From Pseudofrankia coriaricola (GTDB lineage: Bacteria; Actinomycetota; Actinomycetes; Frankiales; Frankiaceae): 64,000 nucleotides of DNA. The notes below the pieces were generated by a model. It searched no databases. It was not told where the DNA came from and saw only the letters and a program-made list of their open reading frames with translations. The number at the start of each line of letters is the position of its first letter. Position 1 is the first letter of the stretch. The stretch covers positions 20,950 to 84,949 of the forward strand of contig NZ_MBLO01000004.1 of assembly GCF_001854805.1 (NCBI RefSeq), given 5' to 3'. Positions 55,541 through 64,000 of the stretch are shown piece after piece. A program made the position numbers and the translations under genes.

Positions 55541-56965
55541 TTATCTGAGCTGCAGGACGGTGCCATCGACCCCGGACCGGGTGACGGCCAGCTCCGACTC
55601 GGCCTCGGACCCAAAAGTTCCCGCGAACAGAACCCACTCACCGGTCCTCAACCCGGCGCAGTCTGTCGAAATCTGCGTATATTCAATCTCGCCCAGCGTC
55701 CGCGCGGAGTTGGCGCGCCCGAAGAAGTACGCAATATCCGCATGGTCGCTGGACCTGGCGAGCAGCACGATCCAGCGGCCGTCGCATTTCAGGTCGCCGG
55801 CATGGATCTCGAGCGTACTCGGCGCGCCGGACCTGGCTGTGAGTGGTGTGTTGGAGGGTGCGCTTTGCCTTGCGGACGGAGTTGAAGCGTTCGTCGACGA
55901 CCCGGTTGTTTGCGCCCCGATTACCCCGCAGACAATCAACGCGATCGGCACAAGATATGCGAGCGTCCACCTGGGCACGGTGGCGGTCTTGGCGCTCCAT
56001 TGAACGATTCTTTCCACCGCTGACAGAATTTCGACCAACGCGGTCCGTAGCCATTCGTTCAGCTCGGTCAGAAGTCCGACCTGACGCGCTCTCGCATCCA
56101 GGGCTCTGAAAGAGATATCGAGCTCCTGGGATGAGTAGAATCCGAGTCGGAAATTCCACTCCCGGTCGCCGAGAGCCTGCTCCGGCAGGCTGACCATTAT
56201 CGATGTTTCACGAGACTCTCCTGGAGAGAGCTCGATCTCGTCCGACGTGCCTACCTTCGACGACGGCAGCTTTGTCGCGTCCGCACCGGCCGCCACCTCC
56301 TGACCGGTGTCCGCGGGCACAGGGGAGACCTTGCCCCGGACCCGGGAATTACCGCAGTTCTCGACGATGACCGCCTTGCTGTACCTCCCGGCGCTTGTCG
56401 CCTCTACGGGACCATTTTCGGACAGCCTGATCCTGGGGCGCGCGGCGACGGCAAGCGTCTTCGGGTTGCTCTCCCAGTCATCGCCCGGATTTTCTGTGTC
56501 CCGGGCCAGTATTGAGATTCTCCACTCGCCCGCCCAGGGGAGCGTGTCTGTCGCGCGGATGGTGAGCATTGCGCTGGCGTGATCAGGAACCTCCAGCTGG
56601 CTGGGCTCCACCGCGCAGACATCAAGTCCCGCGCGCTTGGCGATCCCCTGAACTGAGAGTCTGATATGTCGATTGGAGTCGCCTTGATTGGTGACCTCGA
56701 TGGGTAGGGAAAAAACCTCGCCGGCTGAAACCTCGATCCGCTGCTTCTCGTGATAGAGGGTCACGTGAATATCGCGATTCCGGGTTACTCCCGCGAACTT
56801 GTTGTTCTGAATACCTACGTTTATGGGAACAATCGATTTCTCGCGCGCGCTCACATTTGTAGTGGTTGAGTGACCGGTTTCGGGTCGCGTGGTCGGATCG
56901 CGGTCTTGCTCAGCACCCTCTCCGGTCTCTGGTGGCTGGCTATCGGGAGTCGGGTCGATCTTCAT
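55541..56965 (-). CDS. Uncharacterised single-span membrane protein of a two-gene cassette
   Basis: A 474-residue protein of unknown family. It starts with a Pro/Glu-rich disordered region, then SIVPINVGIQNNKFAG (about 45-60). Two Ig-like beta domains follow (about 65-300), with RIEVSAGEVFSLPIEVTNQG and ELSPGESRETSIMVSLPEQA. A coiled helix (about 305-335) precedes a membrane span (about 343-362, TLAYLVPIALIVCGVIGA), and an extracellular Ser/Thr/Ala stalk and small globular C-terminus with two Cys end it. GC is clearly lower than in neighbouring genes, with stretches of A/T-ending codons, which suggests recent transfer. It lies 3 bp after the gene at 57403. Confidence 0.7.
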   Translation of the reverse strand: MKIDPTPDSQPPETGEGAEQDRDPTTRPETGHSTTTNVSAREKSIVPINVGIQNNKFAGVTRNRDIHVTLYHEKQRIEVSAGEVFSLPIEVTNQGDSNRHIRLSVQGIAKRAGLDVCAVEPSQLEVPDHASAMLTIRATDTLPWAGEWRISILARDTENPGDDWESNPKTLAVAARPRIRLSENGPVEATSAGRYSKAVIVENCGNSRVRGKVSPVPADTGQEVAAGADATKLPSSKVGTSDEIELSPGESRETSIMVSLPEQALGDREWNFRLGFYSSQELDISFRALDARARQVGLLTELNEWLRTALVEILSAVERIVQWSAKTATVPRWTLAYLVPIALIVCGVIGAQTTGSSTNASTPSARQSAPSNTPLTARSGAPSTLEIHAGDLKCDGRWIVLLARSSDHADIAYFFGRANSARTLGEIEYTQISTDCAGLRTGEWVLFAGTFGSEAESELAVTRSGVDGTVLQLR

Positions 56966-56968
56966 CTG

Positions 56969-57403
56969 CTATCGTGACCCACCTGGAAATCCGAAGCGGT
57001 TGTCCTGTACTCCTTGACCCTGGATCGGCATCTGGGCCTGGTCGTGGCCGTGTGCATTGATATTCACGGTCGACTTTGGGGCAGAGTCTTGATTCGCGGC
57101 CCTGATCTCGGAGACGAGCCGTTCCAGCTCCTGTGCGAATGTGGCGTCCTGTGCGGCGGCGTTCGCAAGGGAGAGTTCAACACGCTTCTCGGTCAGGGGA
57201 TTTTCGATGCCGTCCGCCGCCTCGCGCTCCAACTGGGTCAGCGCGGGATCATCGCCTATCCTGCCGCTGACGAAATCGTGCAGCCGGTCCATGAGGGCGT
57301 CGATGGTGCGGTTGACTTCCTCGTCCGCCCGCGGCGTCACTCGGCGCGCCTTCCCTACTGCCCACGCGGCTATGTAGCCCACAACTATTTCTAGACCAAG
57401 CAT
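56969..57403 (-). CDS. Uncharacterised small membrane-anchored helical protein
   Basis: A 144-residue protein. Residues 1-18 (MLGLEIVVGYIAAWAVGK) form a membrane or signal-anchor helix. Residues 22-110 are predicted helical and acidic (ALMDRLHDFVSGRIGDDPAL; then VELSLANAAAQDATFAQELE). The C-terminus is Gly/Asn/Gln-rich: INAHGHDQAQMPIQGQGVQD followed by NRFGFPGGSR. ATG 57403 has GAGGGGGG upstream. Similar small proteins occur in actinomycetes without known function. The NxQxN-F motif at the end resembles the INVGIQNNKFAG motif of the next protein, so the two may meet through this element. Confidence 0.7.
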   Translation of the reverse strand: MLGLEIVVGYIAAWAVGKARRVTPRADEEVNRTIDALMDRLHDFVSGRIGDDPALTQLEREAADGIENPLTEKRVELSLANAAAQDATFAQELERLVSEIRAANQDSAPKSTVNINAHGHDQAQMPIQGQGVQDNRFGFPGGSR

Positions 57404-57884
57404 CGTGCCCCCCTCAGGTCCGCGTGCAGGCAGGGTAGCGCATGGGATCTACGCTGGCGGACCTCTGCCCAGTGGCTGTCGTGCTGATGACTGGCCAGCC
57501 CGGTCGGCGGTAACTGAGCAGATCCCATGGCGGCCCGACCATTCGCCGCGGAGGGCGATGCAGGATGATCTAGAAGGCCGGAAATTCGCTGGTCACGGGC
57601 TTGGACAAGGGCGCGTTCCAGCCGCCGTCCTTCTGTTGTCCACGCGGGCGAGTCCCGCGAATACCCGCCGCGTTCCGATCCACGGTGGCGTAGTTCGGCG
57701 GGGCGGCGCTGCCCGGGCGGTACCGGTCCAGGCTCGACTGAGTTGGACACCTCGGGAGCGCGCGAGAATCCGGGCTCGACCAACAGGCTTCGCGCGGATT
57801 TCCGATCGCGAGTTCAGCGCCCGGCGTGCGGCCGTCCCGGATCGGTGGTGATCCGCCGGCCCGGGACGGCCGAGCACGAGTCGG
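57404..57884. other. Intergenic region without recognised gene
   Basis: Only arginine/proline-rich shadow frames are open on both strands, with no family match and no clear ribosome-binding site. The promoter of the leftward two-gene cassette must lie next to 57404. A GATCC-rich stretch near 57520-57580 shows nothing more. Confidence 0.4.
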
Positions 57885-58415
57885 TTACAGCCCGAGCAAC
57901 GCGTTCAGGATCGCCAGAAGCTGGGCGACTCCGAGCACGTCGAGAAGGTTCGTCACGCCGCAGAGCAGGTTCCCGAGCAGGTTGCCCAGGCCGCCGACCG
58001 CGGTGATGTTCAGCACGACCTGGTTGAGGTCAACCACGAGTCCCAGCACATCAAGGTGCAACGGCCCGAGCACCAGGCCGAGAATGTCGCAGCCCGCCGC
58101 CGTGGCCGCGTTCGTCACCGGGGCTGACACCGCCTGGCTGACCTGCTGGGTCGTGCCGGTGGCGGTTCCCGTCACGGTCCCGAGCGCGACGATCTGTCCG
58201 GCGCGCTCCTCGAACCCGGTCGCGGTGAACGTGCCGTCGAAAGACGTCGCCCCATTCTGTCCGGTGACCGGCGTCGACAGGCCTTCCACGGCGCTCGCCT
58301 GTGGCGCCGCCGCGCTGGCGGAGGTCGCGGTCGCGGCCACGCCGACCAGCATCGCCGCTGTCAGGACAATGGCGATCGCCGTCGATCGCATTGAGCTCCA
58401 GGTTAGTTTCGTCAT
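57885..58415 (-). CDS. Secreted hypothetical protein with Leu/Gly-rich C-terminus
   Basis: A 176-residue secreted protein. ATG 58415 (MTKLTWSSMRSTAIAIVLTA) starts a clear Sec signal peptide with likely cleavage after ATSASAAA. A strand-rich middle reads TSFDGTFTATGFEERAGQIV and is followed by GCDILGLVLGPLHLDVLGLV and NLLGNLLCGVTNLLDV, a paired Cys, Leu/Gly-rich segment. This architecture is common in small actinomycete exported proteins of unknown function. It stands alone on its strand. Confidence 0.75.
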   Translation of the reverse strand: MTKLTWSSMRSTAIAIVLTAAMLVGVAATATSASAAAPQASAVEGLSTPVTGQNGATSFDGTFTATGFEERAGQIVALGTVTGTATGTTQQVSQAVSAPVTNAATAAGCDILGLVLGPLHLDVLGLVVDLNQVVLNITAVGGLGNLLGNLLCGVTNLLDVLGVAQLLAILNALLGL

Positions 58416-59207
58416 AGGTTCGCCTGCCTTTCGGGTATCGACAAGATCGCCGTTCGACCTTTGCGACCCGTTGTGCACCCGGCGCCAGCCCACAAACACA
58501 ACAGAACTGTTCCACCGTCGACATCGGGCTGAAATCTCAGGTTGAGGCGCAGAAAATAGTCAAGTGGACGCTGTCACGGGGGCGGGGCCGACACTGTGGC
58601 CCGCCTCGGCGGCCAGGACATGATCGGACGATGGCCCGCCGTCCCCCTCGGCCGTCGGTGCCGGCTTCGGAGCTCGCTGGGTCCCGGCCCCAGCCGAGGT
58701 GATCGTTCTGGCGGTACGCCGGTATCTGCGGTTCGCGCTGTCGCGCCCGGGCGTCTCGCGGCGGGGCCCGCCGCCACCGCCTCGACCGCGACGGAGGCCG
58801 GGGGCCGGCAGGCCAGCGCCGCCCTACGCCGCGTCGTCATCCAGCCAGCGACGCCGCGGCGCCCGCGCGATATACATAGCGCAACAGGAAGAACACTATC
58901 CGAAATAGTCCTGTGACGCCGGGTTTACATCTTCATGCGCCTGGGAATGGCGGAGCCACCGCCGGTCTCCCGGCCGGTGGGTGCACGACTCGGGGCGACG
59001 TGGCCCGGTCGTAGGTGGCGGAGCCGGATACCACCCGGCCATGAACGTCCCCCGCCCGCGCGTCGCCTCTGGTAATGCGACGTGGGGTGGTGAGCACGGC
59101 CTATGAGAATTCCACAATCCCGTCGGCCCCGTGGACCTCGTCGACCCGGCCGACATTCCGGCCACCGTCCGGGGGCGGCCGGATCCGCCTGTGGCGGCGG
59201 CCGGGGC
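58416..59207. other. Long intergenic region upstream of the sugar importer
   Basis: No gene is supported; open frames here are arginine/glycine-rich shadows. The promoters of the secreted protein gene (left end) and the sugar ABC operon (right end) must lie here. No clear operator of the LacI type was found. Confidence 0.4.
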
Positions 59208-60503
59208 ATGCCGACCGGCCGGAGCGGCCGGAGCGGCCGGTCCACGGTGGCCGTGGTGGGAGCGCTGGTACTGGCCGCGGGGGCGGCGCTGGCCGGTTGC
59301 GGCGGTTCCGACGACGGAGGCGGCCGCGGCCCGGCCCGGCTGACCTGGTACGTCTACAACGAGTCGTCCGGTTCGTTCGCCAAGTCCGCCGCGGACTGCT
59401 CGGCCGCGTCGAACGGCCGGTACACGATCAGCATCAACGTGCTGCCGAACGACTCGGACGGGCAGCGCCAGCAGCTGGTGCGGCGGCTCGCCGCCGAGGA
59501 CTCCACGATGGACATCCTCGCGCTGGACGTGACCTGGACCGCCGAGTTCGCCGAGGCCGGCTGGATCGTGCCGTTCCCGGCGACGGAGGCGAAGCGGCTC
59601 ACCGACGGAATGCTGCCGGTCGCCGTGGAGACCGGTACCTGGGACAAACAGCTTTACGCCGTGCCGCTGAACACCAACGCCCAGCTCCTCTGGTACCGCA
59701 AGGACCTGGTGCCGAACCCGCCGCGGACCTGGGACGAGATGCTGGCCGACTCCCGGCGGCTCGCCGCGGAAGGCAAGCCGCACTACGTCGAGGTGCAGGG
59801 CGCCCAGTACGAGGGCTACACGGTGCTGTTCAACTCGCTGGTGGCGTCCGCCGGCGGCCAGATCCTCAATGACGACGGCACCAAGGTAGTGCTCGGCCCG
59901 CCGGCGGAAAAGGCCGTCGAGGCGATCCGGGCCATGGCACACTCGCCGGCCGCCGACCCGTCCTGGTCGAACCAGAAGGAGGACGACAACCGCCTCGCGT
60001 TCGAGACCGGGTCGGCCGCCTTCCAGCTGAACTACCCGTTCATCTATCCATCGGCGCGTCAGAACAATCCGAAGCTGGCCGAACAGATCGGCTGGACGCA
60101 GTGGCCGACGTTGGTACCCGGCCAGCCTTCACACACGACCGTCGGCGGCTACAACCTGGCGATCGGCGCCTATAGCCACCACCGGGCCGAGGCGGCCGCG
60201 GCGATCGAGTGCATGACCAGCCGGGACAACCAGATCCGGACCGCGATCAACGGCGGGCTCGCGCCGACGGCCGAGGATCTGTACACCGACCAGAAGTTCA
60301 TCGACGGCGGCTACCCGTTCGCGGCGGCGATCTACGAGGCGCTCCAGAACGCGAGTGTCCGGCCGGAGACGCCGGCCTACCAGAGCGTCTCGCTGCAGAT
60401 CGCGCACACCTTGTCACCGCCCTCCTCAGCGAGCGTCGGGCGGCTCGGCGACCTGCGCAAGGCGATCGCCGACGCCATCGAGTCGAAGGGTCTGGTGCCG
60501 TGA
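59208..60503 (+). CDS. Sugar ABC transporter substrate-binding lipoprotein (LpqY-like)
   Basis: A 431-residue type-1 solute-binding protein. The N-terminus has a basic start, a hydrophobic core and the lipobox LAGC (VVGALVLAAGAALAGCGGS), so it is a lipoprotein. The mature part has ITWY-like LTWYVYNESSG, WTAEFAEAGWIVPF, YAVPLNTNAQLLWYRKDLV, and GGYNLAIGAYSHH near the middle. ATG 59208 is chosen because it starts directly before the signal peptide. It is the first gene of an operon with two permeases and an ATPase in the order known for the mycobacterial trehalose importer. The sugar itself is not proven. Confidence 0.86.
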   Translation: MPTGRSGRSGRSTVAVVGALVLAAGAALAGCGGSDDGGGRGPARLTWYVYNESSGSFAKSAADCSAASNGRYTISINVLPNDSDGQRQQLVRRLAAEDSTMDILALDVTWTAEFAEAGWIVPFPATEAKRLTDGMLPVAVETGTWDKQLYAVPLNTNAQLLWYRKDLVPNPPRTWDEMLADSRRLAAEGKPHYVEVQGAQYEGYTVLFNSLVASAGGQILNDDGTKVVLGPPAEKAVEAIRAMAHSPAADPSWSNQKEDDNRLAFETGSAAFQLNYPFIYPSARQNNPKLAEQIGWTQWPTLVPGQPSHTTVGGYNLAIGAYSHHRAEAAAAIECMTSRDNQIRTAINGGLAPTAEDLYTDQKFIDGGYPFAAAIYEALQNASVRPETPAYQSVSLQIAHTLSPPSSASVGRLGDLRKAIADAIESKGLVP

Positions 60504-61450
60504 CTGTTGAGGCGACTACGAATGCCGGCGCGGCGGCGAACGGCGCGGCACCCGTGAAACGGCGGCGGGCACCGCTGTCGGCGGGGGCGCGGGCGGAGCG
60601 CCGGCTCGGCTGGGCGCTGTGCGCGCCGGCGGTCATCGTCATCCTGGCGGTGACCGCCTACCCGATCGGATATGCGATCTACCTGTCCCTGCGGCGTTAC
60701 GACCTGAGGTTCCCGGACGACTCGAAGTTCGTCGGGCTGGCGAACTACGCGACCGTGCTGACGTCGTCGCTGTGGTGGCAGGCCCTCGCGGTGACCGTGA
60801 TCATCACGGTGATCTCGGTGGCGATCCAGTTCGTGCTGGGGATGACGCTGGCGCTGGTGATGCACCGGGCGCTTGTCGGCCGTGGCCTGGTGCGGACGGT
60901 GATCCTGATCCCGTACGGGATCGTGACCGTGGTCGCCGCGTTCGGCTGGCGGTACGCGTGGACCCCGGACACCGGCTACCTGTCCGGCCTGTTCGGCGAC
61001 GCGACGCCGCTGAGTTCTCAGGTCTGGGGCATCGCGGTGATCATCGTGGCCGAGGTGTGGAAGACGACGCCGTTCATGGCGTTGCTGCTGCTCGCCGGGC
61101 TGGCGCTGGTCCCGGAGGAGCTGCTACGGGCCGCGAAGGTCGATGGGGCCACCGCCTGGCAGCGGCTGACCCGGATAATGCTGCCGCTGATGAAGCCGGC
61201 GATCCTGGTCGCGCTGCTGTTCCGGGTGCTGGACGCGTTCCGCATCTTCGACAGCATCTACGTGCTGACCGCCGGGGCGTACGACACCCGGTCGGTGTCG
61301 ATCCTGGGCTACGACAACCTGTTCACGGCGCTGAACCTGGGCGTCGGCTCGTCGTTGTCGGTGCTCATCTTCCTCGTCGTGGCGCTCGTCGCGTTCATCT
61401 TCGTCAAGGGGTTCGGCACCGCCGCGCCCGGTGGGGAGGGCCGTCGCTGA
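60500..61450 (+). CDS. Sugar ABC transporter permease (SugA/MalF-like)
   Basis: A 316-residue permease with six spans and the EAA motif [20 protein letters not shown] followed by [14 protein letters not shown] 60500 overlaps the binding-protein stop by 4 bp. A basic N-terminal region precedes the first span ([20 protein letters not shown]). It forms the channel together with the next gene product. The next gene starts at TGATG (61448-61452). Confidence 0.88.
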   Translation: MTVEATTNAGAAANGAAPVKRRRAPLSAGARAERRLGWALCAPAVIVILAVTAYPIGYAIYLSLRRYDLRFPDDSKFVGLANYATVLTSSLWWQALAVTVIITVISVAIQFVLGMTLALVMHRALVGRGLVRTVILIPYGIVTVVAAFGWRYAWTPDTGYLSGLFGDATPLSSQVWGIAVIIVAEVWKTTPFMALLLLAGLALVPEELLRAAKVDGATAWQRLTRIMLPLMKPAILVALLFRVLDAFRIFDSIYVLTAGAYDTRSVSILGYDNLFTALNLGVGSSLSVLIFLVVALVAFIFVKGFGTAAPGGEGRR

Positions 61451-62352
61451 TGGCCACCATCGCCTCTACTCCCGGCGCCGGTGCCACGGGCACTGCCGGC
61501 GCCGCCACGCGCGGCCGGCGCCCATCCGGGGAGCGCACCGCGCTGCTCGGCTGGTCCGCCGCGAACCTCGTCATCATCGGGATATCGCTGGTGCCGCTGC
61601 TGTGGCTGGTGTCGCTGTCGTTCAAGACCCCGGACAGCATCACCGACGGCAAGTTCATCCCGCGCCACTGGACGTTCGAGAACTACCGGGGGATCTTCGG
61701 CGAGTCGCTGTTCACCCGGGCGCTGCTGAACAGCCTCGGGATCGCGCTCATCTCCACCGTGCTCGCGGTGGTGCTCGGCTCGATGGCCGCCTACGCGATC
61801 GCCCGGCTCGCCTTCCCGGGTAAGGGGCTGCTCGTCGGGCTGGCCCTGCTGATCGCCATGTTCCCGCAGATCTCCCTGGTCAGCCCGCTGTTCAACCTCT
61901 GGCGGCAGATCGGCATCTTCGACACCTGGATCGGGCTCATCATCCCGTACCTGACGTTCTCGCTGCCGTTGGCGATCTACACGTTGTCGGCGTTCTTCCG
62001 GGAGATCCCGTGGGACCTGGAGAAGGCCGCGCAGGTCGACGGCGCCACCCCGCTGCAGGCATTCCTGCGGGTCATCGCCCCGCTGGCCGCGCCGGGCATG
62101 GTGACCACCGCGATCCTGGTGTTCATCTTCTGCTGGAACGACTTCCTGTTCGCCATCTCGCTGACGTCGACGGAGCGGTCGCGGACCGTCCCGGCCGCCA
62201 TCGCGTTCTTCACCGGCGCGTCGCAGTTCGCCCAGCCGATCGGCTCGATCGCGGCGGCGGCCGTGGTCATCACCATCCCGATCATCATCTTCGTGCTGCT
62301 GTTCCAACGACGGATCGTCGCCGGGCTGACGTCCGGCGCGGTGAAGGGATAG
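61450..62352 (+). CDS. Sugar ABC transporter permease (SugB/MalG-like)
   Basis: A 300-residue permease with six spans. The EAA motif is [20 protein letters not shown] followed by IAPLAAPG. Typical are SFKTPDSI after span 1 and [12 protein letters not shown] near the end. ATG 61450 overlaps the preceding stop by one base (TGATG). It pairs with the SugA-like subunit. Confidence 0.9.
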   Translation: MATIASTPGAGATGTAGAATRGRRPSGERTALLGWSAANLVIIGISLVPLLWLVSLSFKTPDSITDGKFIPRHWTFENYRGIFGESLFTRALLNSLGIALISTVLAVVLGSMAAYAIARLAFPGKGLLVGLALLIAMFPQISLVSPLFNLWRQIGIFDTWIGLIIPYLTFSLPLAIYTLSAFFREIPWDLEKAAQVDGATPLQAFLRVIAPLAAPGMVTTAILVFIFCWNDFLFAISLTSTERSRTVPAAIAFFTGASQFAQPIGSIAAAAVVITIPIIIFVLLFQRRIVAGLTSGAVKG

Positions 62353-62360
62353 GCCCGGCC

Positions 62361-63560
62361 ATGGCCGACATCGTTCTCGACCACATCACCAAGCGGTACC
62401 CGGACGGCCGGCTCGCGGTGGAGGACGCGAGCCTCTCCATCGCCGACGGCGAGTTCGTCATCCTGGTCGGCCCGTCCGGCTGCGGGAAATCGACCACCCT
62501 GAACATGATCGCCGGCCTGGAGGACATCACCTCCGGCGAGCTGCGGATCGGCGACAAGGTGGTCAACGACCTGGCGCCGAAGGACCGCGACATCGCCATG
62601 GTGTTCCAGAGCTACGCGTTGTACCCGCACATGACCGTGCGGAAGAACATGGGTTTCGCGCTGGCGCTGGCGAAACGGCCGAAAGAGGAGATCGACCGGA
62701 AGGTCGAGGAGGCGGCCCGGGTGCTCGACCTCACCGAGCACCTGGACCGCAAGCCGGCCCAGCTGTCCGGCGGGCAGCGGCAGCGGGTCGCGATGGGCCG
62801 GGCGATCGTCCGCTCACCGAAGGCGTTCCTGATGGACGAGCCTCTGTCCAACCTGGACGCCAAGCTGCGGGTCCAGATGCGCACCGAGGTGTCCCGGCTC
62901 CAGAACCGGCTCGGCACCACCATGGTGTACGTCACCCACGACCAGACGGAGGCGATGACGCTCGGCGACCGGGTGGCGGTGCTGCGGTCCGGGCGGATCC
63001 AGCAGATCGGCACGCCGACCGACCTGTACAGCCGGCCGGCGACCATTTTCGTGGCCGGTTTCATCGGCTCGCCGGCGATGAACTTCGTGCCGGCGACCGT
63101 CGAGGAGGGCGAGCTGCGCACCCCGTTCGGGGCGATCGCCCCGAATGACCGGCAGCGGCGGCTGCTGGAAAGCTGGAACGGAGGCGCGGCCGGCAGCCGG
63201 TCTCTGATTGTCGGAGCGCGGCCCGAACACTTCGAGGACTCCGCGCTGGAGCAGGTGAGGAACCGCCCCGGACCGCGGTTCACGGTCACGGTGGACGTGC
63301 TGGAGCGGCTCGGCTCGGACAGCTTCGCCTACTTCACGCTGACCGGCGGCCGGGCCCAGATCGCCGACCTCGAGGAGCTGGCCCACGACGCTGGCACCGT
63401 CGACCTGTCCAGCGGAGTGGAACAGGTCGTCGCCCGGCTCGACGCGTCCAGCCGGATCCGTGAGGGCGAGAAGGCCGAGCTCTGGCTGGACACCGACCAG
63501 CTGCACCTGTTCGACCCCGACACCGGCCACAACCTGGACGCCCCGCCCACCATTGACTAA
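62361..63560 (+). CDS. Sugar ABC transporter ATPase (SugC/MsmK/UgpC-like)
   Basis: A 399-residue ATPase of the CUT1 family. Walker A is [17 protein letters not shown]-loop [13 protein letters not shown], signature [14 protein letters not shown], Walker [15 protein letters not shown], switch [15 protein letters not shown]. The C-terminal TOBE/regulatory part (about 240-399) carries [11 protein letters not shown] 62361 lies 8 bp after the permease stop. It energises the importer encoded by the three preceding genes. The full set in lpqY-sugA-sugB-sugC order suggests trehalose or a related disaccharide; this is inferred. Confidence 0.9.
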   Translation: MADIVLDHITKRYPDGRLAVEDASLSIADGEFVILVGPSGCGKSTTLNMIAGLEDITSGELRIGDKVVNDLAPKDRDIAMVFQSYALYPHMTVRKNMGFALALAKRPKEEIDRKVEEAARVLDLTEHLDRKPAQLSGGQRQRVAMGRAIVRSPKAFLMDEPLSNLDAKLRVQMRTEVSRLQNRLGTTMVYVTHDQTEAMTLGDRVAVLRSGRIQQIGTPTDLYSRPATIFVAGFIGSPAMNFVPATVEEGELRTPFGAIAPNDRQRRLLESWNGGAAGSRSLIVGARPEHFEDSALEQVRNRPGPRFTVTVDVLERLGSDSFAYFTLTGGRAQIADLEELAHDAGTVDLSSGVEQVVARLDASSRIREGEKAELWLDTDQLHLFDPDTGHNLDAPPTID

Positions 63561-63662
63561 TGCTGCCCGGCAACGTTTGCCCTGTACCTGCATGCGGTCG
63601 CGCGCCCATCCTGTCCGACGTCACGGGGAATCGTGTCAGTGATCCTGGGGACAACGGCCGCC

Positions 63663-63698
63663 GGGCGTGCGAAGGAAGATCATTTTCGCACGCCCTTT
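63663..63698 (+). terminator. Intrinsic terminator after the sugar ABC operon
   Basis: GGGCGTGCGAA (63663-63673) and TTCGCACGCCC (63685-63695) form a perfect 11-bp stem with an 11-base loop, followed by TTT. It lies 100 bp past the ATPase stop and can also serve the leftward transposase fragment. Confidence 0.7.
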
Positions 63699-63778
63699 GG
63701 CCCTCTAGACCGAACTTACTTGATCTAGGACGCACTGCGGGCTCGTGACTTGCGGGTTCGCGGCAGCCATTGATCGTC

Positions 63779-64000
63779 TTACTGACTACCAACGGTCTTG
63801 GAGATAGGCGCGCCGATTAGCTGGAAGACCTTTCTCTGGGTTTCGGTGGCGTTCGTGAGTAGCTGAAGGCTGCCGCCGCCGCTGATGCGGATCTCGTCGC
63901 GGGTCAGGGTGGCCAGGTGCGCGAGGAGGCCCTGGAAGCTGTAAAGAGGCGTTCCGTCGGGCTGTTCCTTGCGTGTGGATTTCCGGTTGGCGGCCTCGGA
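63779..64000 (-). CDS. Transposase, C-terminal part (IS1634/IS4-like), cut by window edge
   Basis: The minus strand reads PDGTPLYSFQGLLAHLATLT and RDEIRISGGGSLQLLTNATE, then TQRKVFQLIGAPI, and ends at TAA 63779-63781. This resembles the C-terminal end of IS1634-type DDE transposases (LLxxLAxLxRNxVRxxG, PTxLQxxAxxLIG). The rest lies beyond the right edge, so completeness and the inverted repeats cannot be judged. Confidence 0.55.
   Translation of the reverse strand, partial: SEAANRKSTRKEQPDGTPLYSFQGLLAHLATLTRDEIRISGGGSLQLLTNATETQRKVFQLIGAPISKTVGSQ

Noticed and set aside
57404..57884. Genes on both strands of this gap
   Set aside because: The open frames are low-complexity and lack ribosome-binding sites and recognisable domains.

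Overview
The window is high-GC DNA from an actinomycete. Regulators of the SARP, MarR, TetR and ECF types, stand-alone amidohydrolase and DUF35/thiolase genes, a DesA3-like desaturase pair and a PknB-like kinase together suggest a soil actinomycete of the Frankia/Pseudofrankia kind. The genus is an inference from gene content. No rRNA or tRNA gene was seen. Gene density is uneven: long 4-bp-overlap operons alternate with decayed stretches that hold truncated and frameshifted relics.

Layout. 0-8.2 kb: the edge of a TetR gene and a divergent aldo/keto reductase, an IS1341-type tnpB element, a divergent MarR pair around a palindromic operator, a SnoaL-like protein, and a two-component system (membrane kinase plus NarL-type regulator). 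8.3-10.5 kb: an acyl-CoA desaturase with its ferredoxin-type reductase. 11.3-14.0 kb: serA overlapping an FAD-linked 2-hydroxyacid dehydrogenase gene. 14.3-20.8 kb: an NCS1 permease with a cysteine-rich tail, a multidomain hybrid histidine kinase, and a SARP protein carrying a C-terminal receiver domain. 20.8-25.1 kb: mostly decay (IclR and panD relics), interrupted by a small leaderless three-gene operon.

25.1-28.1 kb: amidohydrolase, DUF35 protein and thiolase, probably for acyl-CoA or steroid/aromatic catabolism. 28.2-32.1 kb: a five-gene operon coding for an ECF sigma factor, anti-sigma factor, two membrane proteins and an ABC ATPase. 32.3-40.6 kb: a truncated SDR, a MarR/SRPBCC divergent pair, an MBL-fold protein, a truncated haemoglobin, a second amidohydrolase with a broken TetR, an Erm-type rRNA methylase, and the stub of a berberine-bridge oxidase.

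40.6-48.5 kb: a MoxR/DUF58/transglutaminase-like/PKD-repeat envelope operon in which the transglutaminase has lost its catalytic cysteine. 48.9-51.0 kb: a YeiH exporter and LysR regulator. 51.3-53.5 kb: a Ser/Thr kinase. 53.7-55.4 kb: an ECF41 sigma factor and its carboxymuconolactone-decarboxylase partner. 55.5-57.4 kb: an uncharacterised two-gene cassette of lower GC. 57.9-58.4 kb: a secreted protein. 59.2-63.6 kb: a complete sugar ABC importer in lpqY-sugA-sugB-sugC order. The right edge holds the tail of a transposase.

The most unusual parts are the NCS1 permease/hybrid kinase/SARP-receiver set, the cysteine-less transglutaminase, the serA/FAD-oxidase coupling, the textbook ECF41 promoter, and the 55.5-57.4 kb cassette whose two proteins share a QNNKF/QDNRF-type motif.
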